Assembly (NCBI GenBank): GCA_018712645.1
Contig: DVGO01000053.1
Span: 1-53,354, forward strand
Direction: 5' to 3'
Origin: Candidatus Faecousia faecavium
GTDB taxonomy: Bacteria > Bacillota > Clostridia > Oscillospirales > Oscillospiraceae
DNA: 53,354 nucleotides
This document shows, piece by piece, positions 8,808-16,590 of this stretch (positions are counted from its first letter, which is position 1; every line of letters begins with the position of its first letter). The notes beneath the pieces are model-generated. The model made no database searches, was not told where the DNA came from, and saw only the letters and a program-made list of their open reading frames with translations. Both the position numbers and the translations under genes were made by a program.

Positions 8808-9575
8808 TCATTCCTCTCTTTCAACGCAGTAATACTGTTTGCCGTGGGGCGTTTCGGCGCAGTGGACGTGGACATCAAATACGCCGTCCAGCACACCGCT
8901 TTCATAGACCTTTTCCGGGGTATCGCACATCAAAAGCCTGCCGTCCTGAAACACACCAATCCGGTCTGCTCCCCGCAGTGCCAGGGAAATATCATGGAGT
9001 ACCAGCACCACAGCCTTGCCTTCCTCAGCGAGGGTGCGGGCTGTTTCCATAATCTGCAGCTGGCGGCGGATGTCCAGATAGGTAGTCGGCTCATCCATGA
9101 ACACCGTCTCGGTATCCTGAGCCAGGGCCATGGCAAGGTATACTCCCTGCCGCTGACCGCCGCTGAGCTGGTTGATATTGGTATTCTCGTGCTGGCGGCA
9201 TCCGGTCACGTCCATAGCCTTCCGGGCGATGGCATAGTCCGCCTTGGAATACTGCCGGGGATAGGACAGGTAGGGAAACCGTCCGTGCAGCACCATCCGC
9301 AGGGACAAAATGGAAGGGGTATTCCGGCTCTGGGTCAGAAAAGCCGCTTTCTGGGCAACGTGCTTTCGCTTCATCTGACGAATATCCACACCGTCGTAGC
9401 GAACTGTTCCCCGCTCCGCCGGGAGCAGACCCAAGGCCGCTTTCAGCAGGGTGGATTTTCCGCTGCCGTTGGGCCCCAGCAAAACCAGCACCTGTCCGGG
9501 CACAAAGTCAACGGACACATCCTGCACCACCACTTTTCCCGGGTAACCGGTGGTTAAATTCTGAATCTGAATCAT
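8808..9575 (-). CDS. FecE-like ABC transporter ATP-binding protein
   Basis: This 255-residue ATPase powers the FecCD-type importer of this operon. The Walker A is LGPNGSGKST, the ABC signature LSGGQRQG, the Walker B VFMDEPTT, and the switch His lies in VLVLHDIS. The start used is the ATG that overlaps the permease stop codon (ATGA), with AAGGAGG 7 bases upstream; an in-frame upstream ATG at 9608 would overlap the permease by 37 bp and has no ribosome site. The siroheme enzyme follows 3 bp later. The substrate is an iron complex, haem/cobalamin-like tetrapyrrole or a metal chelate by family; the siroheme neighbour favours an iron or tetrapyrrole link, which is an inference. Confidence 0.93.
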   Translation of the reverse strand: MIQIQNLTTGYPGKVVVQDVSVDFVPGQVLVLLGPNGSGKSTLLKAALGLLPAERGTVRYDGVDIRQMKRKHVAQKAAFLTQSRNTPSILSLRMVLHGRFPYLSYPRQYSKADYAIARKAMDVTGCRQHENTNINQLSGGQRQGVYLAMALAQDTETVFMDEPTTYLDIRRQLQIMETARTLAEEGKAVVLVLHDISLALRGADRIGVFQDGRLLMCDTPEKVYESGVLDGVFDVHVHCAETPHGKQYYCVEREE

Positions 9576-10585
9576 CCCCGGCCTCCTTTCTGCCGCAGAA
9601 GCAGCCACAGGAAGAAGGGCGCTCCCGTAAAGGCCAGGACAATGCCCACCGGCAATTCAAAGGGAGCAAACAGCACCCGGGCCAGCAGATCACAGAGGGT
9701 AACAAACACCCCGCCGCCCAGGATGGAGGCTGCCAGCACCGGCAGGTTATCCTCCCCCAGAATCCGGCGGACTGCATGAGGGACAATCAGCCCTACAAAG
9801 CTCAAAAGTCCGGCAAAACTTACCGCCGCTCCTGCCAATGCCGCTGCCAACACCAGCAGCAAAAACCGCACGGGCTTTACCGCCATGCCCAGGCTCTGGG
9901 CAGTATCGCTGCCCAAAGCCAGAATGTCCAGCTGCTGGGATAAGGTCAGCACGATCACCAGACTGACCAGAATCATCCAAGCTGCCGGAGCCAGCTGGCG
10001 CATGGTAACGCCGGTAAAACCGCCAATGCGGAAATCCGTGATGCCATTGAGCGCATCGGGCACCAAGGTAATCACGCCGTCAATGCCTGCGCTGAACAAA
10101 TTGGATATGGCTACGCCTGCCAGCACCACCGTCATCCGGGAGGCTCCCGTCCCCTGGGACAGTCCCAGAATCAACAGCACCCCCGCCAGCGCACCCAGGA
10201 ACGCAACCAGCGGCGTAAACCGCTGGGCAGTGGGTGCGGCGGCGCATACCAAGGCAACCGCCAGGCCCGCACTGGAATTGACGCCGATCACACCGGGAGA
10301 CGCCAGCGGGTTATTCAGCACTGTCTGAATCACTGCGCCGGAAACCGCCAGGGCAGCGCCAGCCAGCATAGCCGCGCAGGTTCTGGGCAGCCGGGTAAAC
10401 AGCACAATCCGGGCGGCGGTGGAGGTGGTATCCTGCCCGATCAGGGCGGCAAACACCTGCTGGGCGGAGACTTTCACCGAGCCTGTCCAAATGCTGAGGA
10501 TGGCTGTCAGCAGCGTCAGCAGGCAAAGTCCAATCCAGAATAAACTTTTATGCTTCCGGATAGAGGGTATCCGCAAGTTGTTCAT
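9572..10585 (-). CDS. FecCD/BtuC-type ABC transporter permease
   Basis: This polytopic membrane protein of 337 residues matches the FecCD (BtuC) family, which forms the dimeric channel of importers for siderophores, haem or cobalamin. Visible family motifs are R-L-P-R near residue 70, then 'AGAALAVSGAVIQTVLNNPLA.P..IGVNSSA' spread over residues 75-110, and 'FVGLIVPH..R...G.D' near residue 270. These precede the coupling helix and the last two membrane spans. The ATG at 10585 has a purine-rich GGGGGGA site; an upstream in-frame ATG at 10606 lacks one. The gene overlaps the 3' end of the binding-protein gene by 38 bp and the ATPase gene by 4 bp, indicating tight translational coupling. Confidence 0.92.
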   Translation of the reverse strand: MNNLRIPSIRKHKSLFWIGLCLLTLLTAILSIWTGSVKVSAQQVFAALIGQDTTSTAARIVLFTRLPRTCAAMLAGAALAVSGAVIQTVLNNPLASPGVIGVNSSAGLAVALVCAAAPTAQRFTPLVAFLGALAGVLLILGLSQGTGASRMTVVLAGVAISNLFSAGIDGVITLVPDALNGITDFRIGGFTGVTMRQLAPAAWMILVSLVIVLTLSQQLDILALGSDTAQSLGMAVKPVRFLLLVLAAALAGAAVSFAGLLSFVGLIVPHAVRRILGEDNLPVLAASILGGGVFVTLCDLLARVLFAPFELPVGIVLAFTGAPFFLWLLLRQKGGRG

Positions 10586-11531
10586 AGGCTTCCCCCCATC
10601 TTCCATTGGGTTTCAAATTATAAAGGACCTGATCCATCACATAATAGCGTCCTTCTTTCACCGCAGTCAGGGTGTTCCAGGCAGGATTGCTCAGCAGGGT
10701 GGTTTCCAGGATTTCCTGGGCATTTGCAGGATCGGCGCCCTGAAGTACCACGAAGATATACTCCGGGTCCGCTTCCAGAATGGCCTCCATGCTCAGCTGC
10801 TCCAGAAGGCTCTCTTCCCGGTCGGCAATATTGTCGCAGTCCAAAGCCGCCAGCATCTCGCCCAGAACATTGCCTTCGCTGTTTTTTACCTTACAGCTGC
10901 TTCCGGTGGCCCGGATATAGAGCACGCTGGGTTTGGAGCCGTCAGGCCGGGTCAGGGCCTGATCCACCTGCTCCTTCACCTGAACGCCGTAGGTTTCATA
11001 ATTTTCTTCACAGCCGGTGATCTGGGTGCAAACCTTCAGCATCCGCAGATAATCGTCGATGCTGTTGACGGAGAAATAGGCAACGTTCATGCCCATTTCC
11101 TCAAAAGCCGATTCCAGCTCCATGTTCCGGTCGGTGCCGCAGCTTGCCAGAATCAGATCCGGCTCACAGGCAATCAGCTGCTCCAGGTTCAGTTCGCTGG
11201 AAGAACCCAGATTGACCACATCTTCTTTCAGAGGCAAATCAAAATACGTCCAGGTTGCATTGGTAGTGGCCACAATGCTGTCAGCTCCCCCTGCCAGGCA
11301 CCAGACATCGGCATAGCTGGCTGTCAGGCAGATCACCCGCTGGGGATTGTCTACCGTCACTTCCCGTCCCAGGTCATCGGTAAAGCGGACTTCGGTTCCC
11401 GAGGCGGCAGTTGTCTGCACCGTATCCTCCGTCTGGGATGTCGGGGCGGTTTGGACTTCGTTCTGGGTTTGGGGTGCGCAGGCGCACAAAAGCAGCATGC
11501 AGATGATGGACAAAATGATGATTCTTTTCAT
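10548..11531 (-). CDS. FecB/BtuF-type ABC transporter substrate-binding lipoprotein
   Basis: This 327-residue lipoprotein is the solute receptor of the importer. The signal sequence ends at LCAC (Cys18), followed by a Thr/Gln-rich linker. From about residue 45 it shows the periplasmic-binding-protein-2 fold used for siderophores and B12, including VTVDNPQRVICLT, the 'LIACEPDLILASCG' strand and the C-terminal 'WNTLTAVKEGRYYVMD' segment. The start is the ATG at 11531 with GAGGAGA seven bases upstream; an in-frame ATG 24 bp upstream lacks a site. It is the first gene of a four-gene operon with permease, ATPase and siroheme enzyme. A strong promoter and a structured leader lie upstream. The ligand is not predictable from the sequence. 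Confidence 0.9.
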   Translation of the reverse strand: MKRIIILSIICMLLLCACAPQTQNEVQTAPTSQTEDTVQTTAASGTEVRFTDDLGREVTVDNPQRVICLTASYADVWCLAGGADSIVATTNATWTYFDLPLKEDVVNLGSSSELNLEQLIACEPDLILASCGTDRNMELESAFEEMGMNVAYFSVNSIDDYLRMLKVCTQITGCEENYETYGVQVKEQVDQALTRPDGSKPSVLYIRATGSSCKVKNSEGNVLGEMLAALDCDNIADREESLLEQLSMEAILEADPEYIFVVLQGADPANAQEILETTLLSNPAWNTLTAVKEGRYYVMDQVLYNLKPNGRWGEAYEQLADTLYPEA

Positions 11532-11556
11532 AATACTTCTCCTCTGTATCAACAAT

Positions 11557-11669
11557 AAAAAAACCGGACGCAGACGGAAAAGGGTGCACGATCCCCTTCC
11601 CGTAAGGAAAAGAAAAATCGTTTCAAAGCCCTTACATCGTCTTCAGCGATCCGGCAGATTTATCTTGAC
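11557..11669 (-). promoter_or_regulatory. Structured 5' leader RNA of the ABC/siroheme operon (riboswitch-like)
   Basis: The roughly 138-nt transcript leader folds by eye into a three-way junction on the minus strand. P1 is CCGGAtCGC (11646-11654) with GCGTCCGG (11564-11571), directly followed by seven T. P2 is GTAAGG with CCTTAC. P3 is GGGAAGGG with CCCTTTTCC. A P1 helix abutting a U7 tract is a transcription terminator, and the repeated ACGAT/ATCGT segments can pair in an alternative way. It matches no riboswitch class that I can recognise, including cobalamin, NiCo, Moco, TPP and SAM. A regulatory role is inferred from position and fold only. Confidence 0.5.
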
Positions 11670-11675
11670 TTGGTT

Positions 11676-11704
11676 ATTCTACCAGTGCAGTCACAATTTG
11701 TCAA
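11676..11704 (-). promoter_or_regulatory. Strong promoter of the ABC/siroheme operon
   Basis: Minus-strand TTGACA (11699-11704), a 17-bp spacer and TAGAAT (11676-11681). The predicted start near 11669 leaves a leader of about 138 nt before the binding-protein ATG. Confidence 0.85.
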
Positions 11705-11727
11705 CAGACAAGGTTGGTTTTCCCGTT

Positions 11728-12582
11728 TCATTTGTCCCCGAAGAACAGTTGGACTTTTTCCTGGATGTTGGCGTTTTTCAGCCAGACCAGATTAAACTCC
11801 CGGACAATATTCTCTCCCTGGATGGTAAATTGCTCCAAATCCGGTTCGCTGTCTGCCAGTACCTTATATACAAAGGATACCCCCGCTCCGCTGCGCACCA
11901 TTTCCAGAATCAGCTTAAAGCTGGAAATACAGATATTTCTGTGAAAATGGACGAAGGATTCATTATAACCCAGCAGCTTCTGCTCCAGAATGGCCCGGGT
12001 GCCGGAGCCTTTTTCCCGGTGGATGATGGTTTCATCCATCAGCTGGGGAACGGTAATTTCCTTTCCGGCGAATCGGTGGCCTTTCTGACAGATGCCCACG
12101 AAAGGTTCCTTCCGCAGGCACCGGCATGCGTATTGCCGCTTGTCAAAATATCCTTCTACAATGGCAAAATCCAGCTGGTTTTCGTCCAGAAGCCGCAAAA
12201 GATGCTCTGTATTTTCCACAATCAGCGTCAGTGCATTGTTCTCCCGGGCAAGAAACCGCCGCACCTGCTCGTTGATGACATAGTCTCCGATTGTCTTGGT
12301 GGCGCCAATTTTGATTTCCTGAATTTCCCGGTCTTTCAGCCGATGGCGTACATCCTCATCGTTATAGCGCACTGACCTTGCGTACTGCTCCAAAAACAGG
12401 GCAGCCGGTGTTTTCTGCAGGCTGCGGTTTTCATAGGTAAACAGCTTGCAGCCATACTCCCGTTCCAGAAACTGGATGTGCTGGGTAACCGCAGGCTGGG
12501 AAATGTGCAGCTGCTGCGCCGCCTTGTGATAACTCAACGTCTCGCAAAGGGCAAGAAAGGTGCCCATTCGGTAATCCAGCAT
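11728..12582 (-). CDS. LysR family transcriptional regulator
   Basis: This 284-residue LysR-type regulator has an N-terminal winged HTH at residues 1-60 (MGTFLALCETLSYHKAAQ, then LHISQPAVTQHIQFLE). The C-terminal effector-binding domain follows, from about residue 90 (IKIGATKTIGDYV) to the end. The ATG at 12582 follows GGTGGAGGAG closely; the frame opens 22 codons earlier without a ribosome site. It is divergent from the sulfite-reductase-like fusion gene, and LysR proteins usually control the divergent neighbour from the shared intergenic region. A GATAA-N7-TTATC palindrome there overlaps the promoters. The co-inducer is unknown; sulfur status would be consistent with the CysB/CbL analogy but is not shown. 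Confidence 0.93.
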   Translation of the reverse strand: MLDYRMGTFLALCETLSYHKAAQQLHISQPAVTQHIQFLEREYGCKLFTYENRSLQKTPAALFLEQYARSVRYNDEDVRHRLKDREIQEIKIGATKTIGDYVINEQVRRFLARENNALTLIVENTEHLLRLLDENQLDFAIVEGYFDKRQYACRCLRKEPFVGICQKGHRFAGKEITVPQLMDETIIHREKGSGTRAILEQKLLGYNESFVHFHRNICISSFKLILEMVRSGAGVSFVYKVLADSEPDLEQFTIQGENIVREFNLVWLKNANIQEKVQLFFGDK

Positions 12583-12629
12583 AACTCCTCCACCAATCGA
12601 TAAATATTTACAATCATATAATAAGTAAC

Positions 12630-12646
12630 GATAAGTTGATTTTATC
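12630..12646. promoter_or_regulatory. Candidate LysR operator
   Basis: The sequence GATAA-N7-TTATC is a perfect inverted repeat with the T-N11-A spacing typical of LysR boxes. It overlaps the plus-strand -35 box and the minus-strand -10 box. Confidence 0.5.
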
Positions 12647-12664
12647 ATATATTTCTGCTATAAT
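12636..12664 (+). promoter_or_regulatory. Promoter of the sulfite-reductase-like fusion gene
   Basis: TTGATT (12636-12641), a 17-bp spacer and perfect TATAAT (12659-12664). On the opposite strand TTGATT (12662-12667), a 17-bp spacer and TAAAAT (12639-12644) form an overlapping, face-to-face candidate promoter for the LysR gene. Confidence 0.75.
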
Positions 12665-12714
12665 CAACAACGAAAGCAGGAAATAATACCCAATCTGAAC
12701 AAGGAGTGATTCGC

Positions 12715-15273
12715 ATGAAATACATCGTGATCGGAGGCGTTGCTGCCGGTACCAAGGCAGCAGCCAAAATCTTGCGCCAGGATCGCAGTGCTGAGGTCTG
12801 CATTTGCACCAAAGGAACCGACATTTCCTATGCCGGATGCGGCCTGCCCTATTACGTCGGCGGCAGCATCGAAACCCGGGAGGAACTGATTGTCAACACC
12901 CCCGCCAAGTTCTCCGCCCTCACCGGCGCTCAGGTGCGCACCGGGATGGAGGCTGTGGGCATTGACGCAAATGCAAAGACGGTTTCCTTCGCCAACGGCG
13001 AAACCGTCAGCTATGACAAGCTGATTATTGCCACCGGTGCCTACCCCTTCGTACCCAACGTTGGCGGAACCAATCTGCCCGGTGTATTCACCATGCGGAC
13101 TCCTGACGACGCCATCGGTCTGCGCAGCTATGTGGAGCAGAACAACTGCCGCAATGCCGTTGTGGTGGGCGGCGGCTTCATCGGTCTGGAAATTGCCGAG
13201 AACCTGATGGCCAAGGGTTTGAACGTAACCGTTGTGGATATGGCCGACCAGGTCATGCCCAATCTGTTTGACGCCGAAATGGCAGAGTACATCCGCCGCC
13301 AGCTGCAGACCAGAGGACTGCGCATCGTCACCGGTGCCGGTCTGGAAGAAGTGCTGGGCAGTGACAAGGCCAGCGGCGTGCGCACCAGCATCGGCACCTT
13401 CCCCGGCGAAGTGGTAGTGCTGGCCATTGGTGTGCGTCCCGCCACCGGTTTCCTCAACGGCTCCGGCCTGGAAATGAACCGGGGCACCATCGTTGTGGAC
13501 GAATACCAGAAAACCAATCTGCCCGATGTCTATGCCGTGGGTGACTGCGCCCAGGTCTTTAACCGCATCACCGGCAAGCCCCAGTGGTCTGCCATGGGCT
13601 CCACCGCCAACATCACCGGACGGTGCCTGGCCAAGAACCTGACCGGGGTTTCCACCCCCTACGGCGGCTGCCTGGGTACCGGCGTTGTGAAGCTGGCCAG
13701 GGATTTGAACGCCGGCCGCACCGGTCTGACCGAGGCCCAGGCCAAGGATCAGGGCTTCAGCCCCATCTCCGTGGCCTGTGTCACTGACGACAAGGCCCAC
13801 TACTACCCCGATGCTTCCACCTTCGTCACCAAGGTGATCGCCGACCGGGACAGCCACAAGCTGCTGGGTATTCAGGTTGTGGGTGCCGGAAGCGTGGACA
13901 AGATGGTGGACATTGCGGTAGCCAGCCTGTCTCTGGGCGCCAAGGTAGAGGACTTCGGCACCATGGACTTTGCCTACGCACCTCCCTTCTCCACTGCCAT
14001 TCATCCCTTTGCACAGGCCTGCACCATCCTGGAAAACAAGCTGATCGGCGCCTTTGAGACCTTCACTCCTGCCGAGTATGCTGCCGGCGCAGCCAAGGGC
14101 TACAAGGTTATCGATGCACAGCCCGCCGCTGCCATTCCCGGCGCCATGTGGGTGGATCTGGGCAAAGTCAACGGCCCCATCGAAGGTCTGGACAAGGACG
14201 CCAAACTGCTGCTGGTCTGCGCCAAGGGCAAGCGGGGCTACTTCCTGCAGAATCGCCTGAAGGCATACGGCTATACCAACACCCGGGTTCTGGAAGGCGG
14301 CGTGTTTGTGAACAACGTGAAGGTTCCCCGCACCGAAGCCAAGCTCAGCCCGGAAGAAATCAAGCGTGTAAAGGGTCTGGGCTGTCTCCAGGACAAGCGA
14401 TATGATGACGTATTCAACGTCCGTGTCATTACCTGCAACGGCAAAATTACCGCCGCAGAGCATCACGCCATTGCAGAAGCTGCCGAAAAGTTCGGTTCCG
14501 GCGCCATTACCATGACCTCCCGTCTGACCATGGAGATTCAGGGCGTCAAGTATGACGATATCGAGCCGCTGATCGCATTCCTGGGTCAGTACGGTCTGAT
14601 CACCGGCGGCACCGGCAGTCTGGTACGTCCTGTGGTTTCCTGCAAGGGTACCACCTGCCAGTACGGTCTGATCGACACCTTCGGTCTGAGTGAAAAGATT
14701 CACGAGCGGTTCTATCTGGGCTACCACGGCGTGACCCTGCCCCATAAGTTCAAGATCGCCGTGGGCGGATGCCCCAACAACTGTGTCAAGCCCGACCTGA
14801 ACGATCTGGGCATCGTGGGCCAGCGGGTTCCCATGGTGAACTACGCCAAGTGCCGCGGCTGCAAGAACTGCCAGGTAGAGAACAACTGCCCCATCAAGGT
14901 TGCCAAGGTGGTTGACGGCAAGATTCAGATTGATCCCAATGTCTGCAACAACTGCGGACGCTGCAAGGGCAAGTGCCCCTTCGGTGCACTGGAAGAATAC
15001 CAGAACGGCTACAAGATCTATCTGGGCGGCCGCTGGGGCAAGAAGGTTGCCCATGGCGTACCTCTGACCAAGCTCTTCACCAGCGAGGAAGAAGTGCTGG
15101 AGGTTGTGGAAAAGGCCATCCTGCTGTTCCGGGACGAGGGCATTACCGGCGAGCGGTTTGCCGATACCGTAAATCGTCTGGGCTTTGACTATGTCAACGA
15201 AAAGCTCATCAGCGGAACCATCGACAAGTGCTCCATCCTGAACAAGACAGTTAAGGGCGGCGCTACCTGCTAA
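12715..15273 (+). CDS. FAD-dependent oxidoreductase-rhodanese-siroheme (sulfite/nitrite) reductase-ferredoxin fusion
   Basis: This 852-residue cytoplasmic fusion has four parts. Residues 1 to about 440 are a CoA-disulfide-reductase-like flavoprotein with a GGVAAGTKAA dinucleotide turn, the redox Cys42 in YAGCGLPYY, and a second turn VVGGGFIGLE. Residues about 455-530 are a rhodanese-like domain with Cys502 in VCAKGKR. Residues about 540-705 are a nitrite/sulfite reductase half domain with a siroheme-[4Fe-4S] set C643-x4-C648 and C686-x3-C690 (GGCPNNC). Residues 713-754 form two ferredoxin clusters (C713, C716, C719, C725; C744, C747, C750, C754). This suggests NAD(P)H-to-siroheme electron flow reducing sulfite, nitrite or sulfane sulfur. 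The start ATG at 12715 follows AAGGAG; a GTG nine bases earlier overlaps it. The gene stands alone, between its own promoter and terminator. Confidence 0.92.
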   Translation: MKYIVIGGVAAGTKAAAKILRQDRSAEVCICTKGTDISYAGCGLPYYVGGSIETREELIVNTPAKFSALTGAQVRTGMEAVGIDANAKTVSFANGETVSYDKLIIATGAYPFVPNVGGTNLPGVFTMRTPDDAIGLRSYVEQNNCRNAVVVGGGFIGLEIAENLMAKGLNVTVVDMADQVMPNLFDAEMAEYIRRQLQTRGLRIVTGAGLEEVLGSDKASGVRTSIGTFPGEVVVLAIGVRPATGFLNGSGLEMNRGTIVVDEYQKTNLPDVYAVGDCAQVFNRITGKPQWSAMGSTANITGRCLAKNLTGVSTPYGGCLGTGVVKLARDLNAGRTGLTEAQAKDQGFSPISVACVTDDKAHYYPDASTFVTKVIADRDSHKLLGIQVVGAGSVDKMVDIAVASLSLGAKVEDFGTMDFAYAPPFSTAIHPFAQACTILENKLIGAFETFTPAEYAAGAAKGYKVIDAQPAAAIPGAMWVDLGKVNGPIEGLDKDAKLLLVCAKGKRGYFLQNRLKAYGYTNTRVLEGGVFVNNVKVPRTEAKLSPEEIKRVKGLGCLQDKRYDDVFNVRVITCNGKITAAEHHAIAEAAEKFGSGAITMTSRLTMEIQGVKYDDIEPLIAFLGQYGLITGGTGSLVRPVVSCKGTTCQYGLIDTFGLSEKIHERFYLGYHGVTLPHKFKIAVGGCPNNCVKPDLNDLGIVGQRVPMVNYAKCRGCKNCQVENNCPIKVAKVVDGKIQIDPNVCNNCGRCKGKCPFGALEEYQNGYKIYLGGRWGKKVAHGVPLTKLFTSEEEVLEVVEKAILLFRDEGITGERFADTVNRLGFDYVNEKLISGTIDKCSILNKTVKGGATC

Positions 15274-15292
15274 TCTCTAATTATAATAATGT

Positions 15293-15334
15293 GTGCGGCT
15301 TCTATCCCGGCGGATAGGGGCCGCACCTTTTTTG
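15293..15334 (+). terminator. Terminator of the fusion reductase gene
   Basis: The long stem GTGCGGC..CTATCC / GGATAG...GCCGCAC is followed by TTTTTT. Confidence 0.85.
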
Positions 15335-15384
15335 TTTGGAAAAAAATATGGGATGAAAGCTGCTTTTGAAACCCCCCGGGGGGC

Positions 15385-15413
15385 TTGTGTCGGTAAAAAA
15401 ATATCGGTATAAT
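15385..15413 (+). promoter_or_regulatory. Promoter of the second FecBCD operon
   Basis: TTGTGT (15385-15390), a 17-bp spacer and perfect TATAAT (15408-15413). The short leader that follows contains a perfect 7-bp hairpin AGCGGAC / GTCCGCT (15430-15450). Confidence 0.75.
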
Positions 15414-15474
15414 ATGGGAGTATCGCAAAAGCGGACAAGTTTCGTCCGCTGAAACACAGAAAGGAACCATTGCT

Positions 15475-16590
15475 ATGCGTACACCCAAATTTCTAAGCCT
15501 TCTTCTCAGCGCTTCCCTTGCCCTGACACTGGCAGCCTGCGCAAGCCCCAAGCAGCCGGAGCAAACTCTGGCCTCCGTCACCCAATCCGCCAGCTCCACC
15601 CGGACCATTGTTGACGGCAGCGGCCGTGAAGTGGAGATTCCCGCTCAGGTGGAAAGCATCGTCTGCGTTGGCGTAGGTGCGCTGCGCTACAGCTGTTATG
15701 TGGGCGCCGCCGATCTGGTGGTTGGCGTGGAAGATTACGAAACCAAGCCCGGTATGTCCCGGTTGTATAATTATGTAAACTTCGACAAATTCCAGTCCCT
15801 GCCGGTAATCGGCGCCAACGGGGAGCCTTATACCGAAGAGATTATCACCGTTGCCCCACAGGTCATTGTCATGAGCGCCTACGCTTCTGTGGACCCGGAT
15901 GAACTGTCCGCCCAAACCGGCACCCCGGTAGTGGTGGTGCCCGGAAGTGACACCACCCTGGATGACAAAGCTTACGAAACCATCCGGATTCTGGGCGAGC
16001 TGTTCCAGATGGAGGAGCGGGCGCAAACGCTGACGGAATACCTGCATGGTCTGGAAGATGACCTGAGCCAGCGCACTGCGGACATTCCGGAAGAAGAAAA
16101 GCCCTCTGTCTATGTGGCCGGCGTTTCCTTCAAGGGTGCCCACGGTTTTGAAGGCACCGAAGCCGGATACGGCCCCTTTGCTCTGATTGGCGCCAAGAAT
16201 CTGGCGGACACCACCGGGCAAAGCGGTGCGTTCGACATCGACCTGGAACAGGTGCTCACCTGGGACCCGGATGTGATTTTCCTGGATTTCAACGGTATGG
16301 AACTGATTAACGAAGACTATGCCAAAAATCCCGACTATTACAACGCCCTGACCGCTGTGCAGTCCGGTAAGGTCTATTCCCAGATTTCCTTCCGCTCCTC
16401 TGCCACCAATCTGGAAACCGCTCTGGCAGATGCCTACTACGCCGCCAGCGTCCTGTTCCCCGAAGAATTCTCCGATGTGAACATCGAGGAAAAGACCGGA
16501 GAAATCTTTGAAATGCTGCTGGGGGCCAATCCTTATGAAGATCTGAAGGAGGCCGGTTATGAATTCCGTCCCATCGTCCTTGGCCAGTAA
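15475..16590 (+). CDS. FecB/BtuF-type ABC transporter substrate-binding lipoprotein (second system)
   Basis: This 371-residue lipoprotein is the receptor of the second importer. Its signal sequence ends at LAAC (Cys22). The binding fold begins near residue 42 with TRTIVDGSGREVEIP and VESIVCVGVGALR. Helices common to metal-chelate or oxyanion binding proteins of the FecB class follow, and it ends with a characteristic GANPYEDL segment. AAAGGA lies 10 bases before the ATG. The gene is followed by permease, ATPase, methyltransferase and FmdE-like genes, all overlapping or nearly so. The FmdE-like partner makes a molybdate, tungstate or other transition-metal ligand plausible, but the sequence does not decide it. 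Confidence 0.9.
   Translation: MRTPKFLSLLLSASLALTLAACASPKQPEQTLASVTQSASSTRTIVDGSGREVEIPAQVESIVCVGVGALRYSCYVGAADLVVGVEDYETKPGMSRLYNYVNFDKFQSLPVIGANGEPYTEEIITVAPQVIVMSAYASVDPDELSAQTGTPVVVVPGSDTTLDDKAYETIRILGELFQMEERAQTLTEYLHGLEDDLSQRTADIPEEEKPSVYVAGVSFKGAHGFEGTEAGYGPFALIGAKNLADTTGQSGAFDIDLEQVLTWDPDVIFLDFNGMELINEDYAKNPDYYNALTAVQSGKVYSQISFRSSATNLETALADAYYAASVLFPEEFSDVNIEEKTGEIFEMLLGANPYEDLKEAGYEFRPIVLGQ

Noticed and set aside
12664..15054. 796-codon open frame on the minus strand
   Set aside because: It is fully antisense to the well-supported fusion-reductase gene, consists of low-complexity Gly/His/Ala runs and has no ribosome site or domain.
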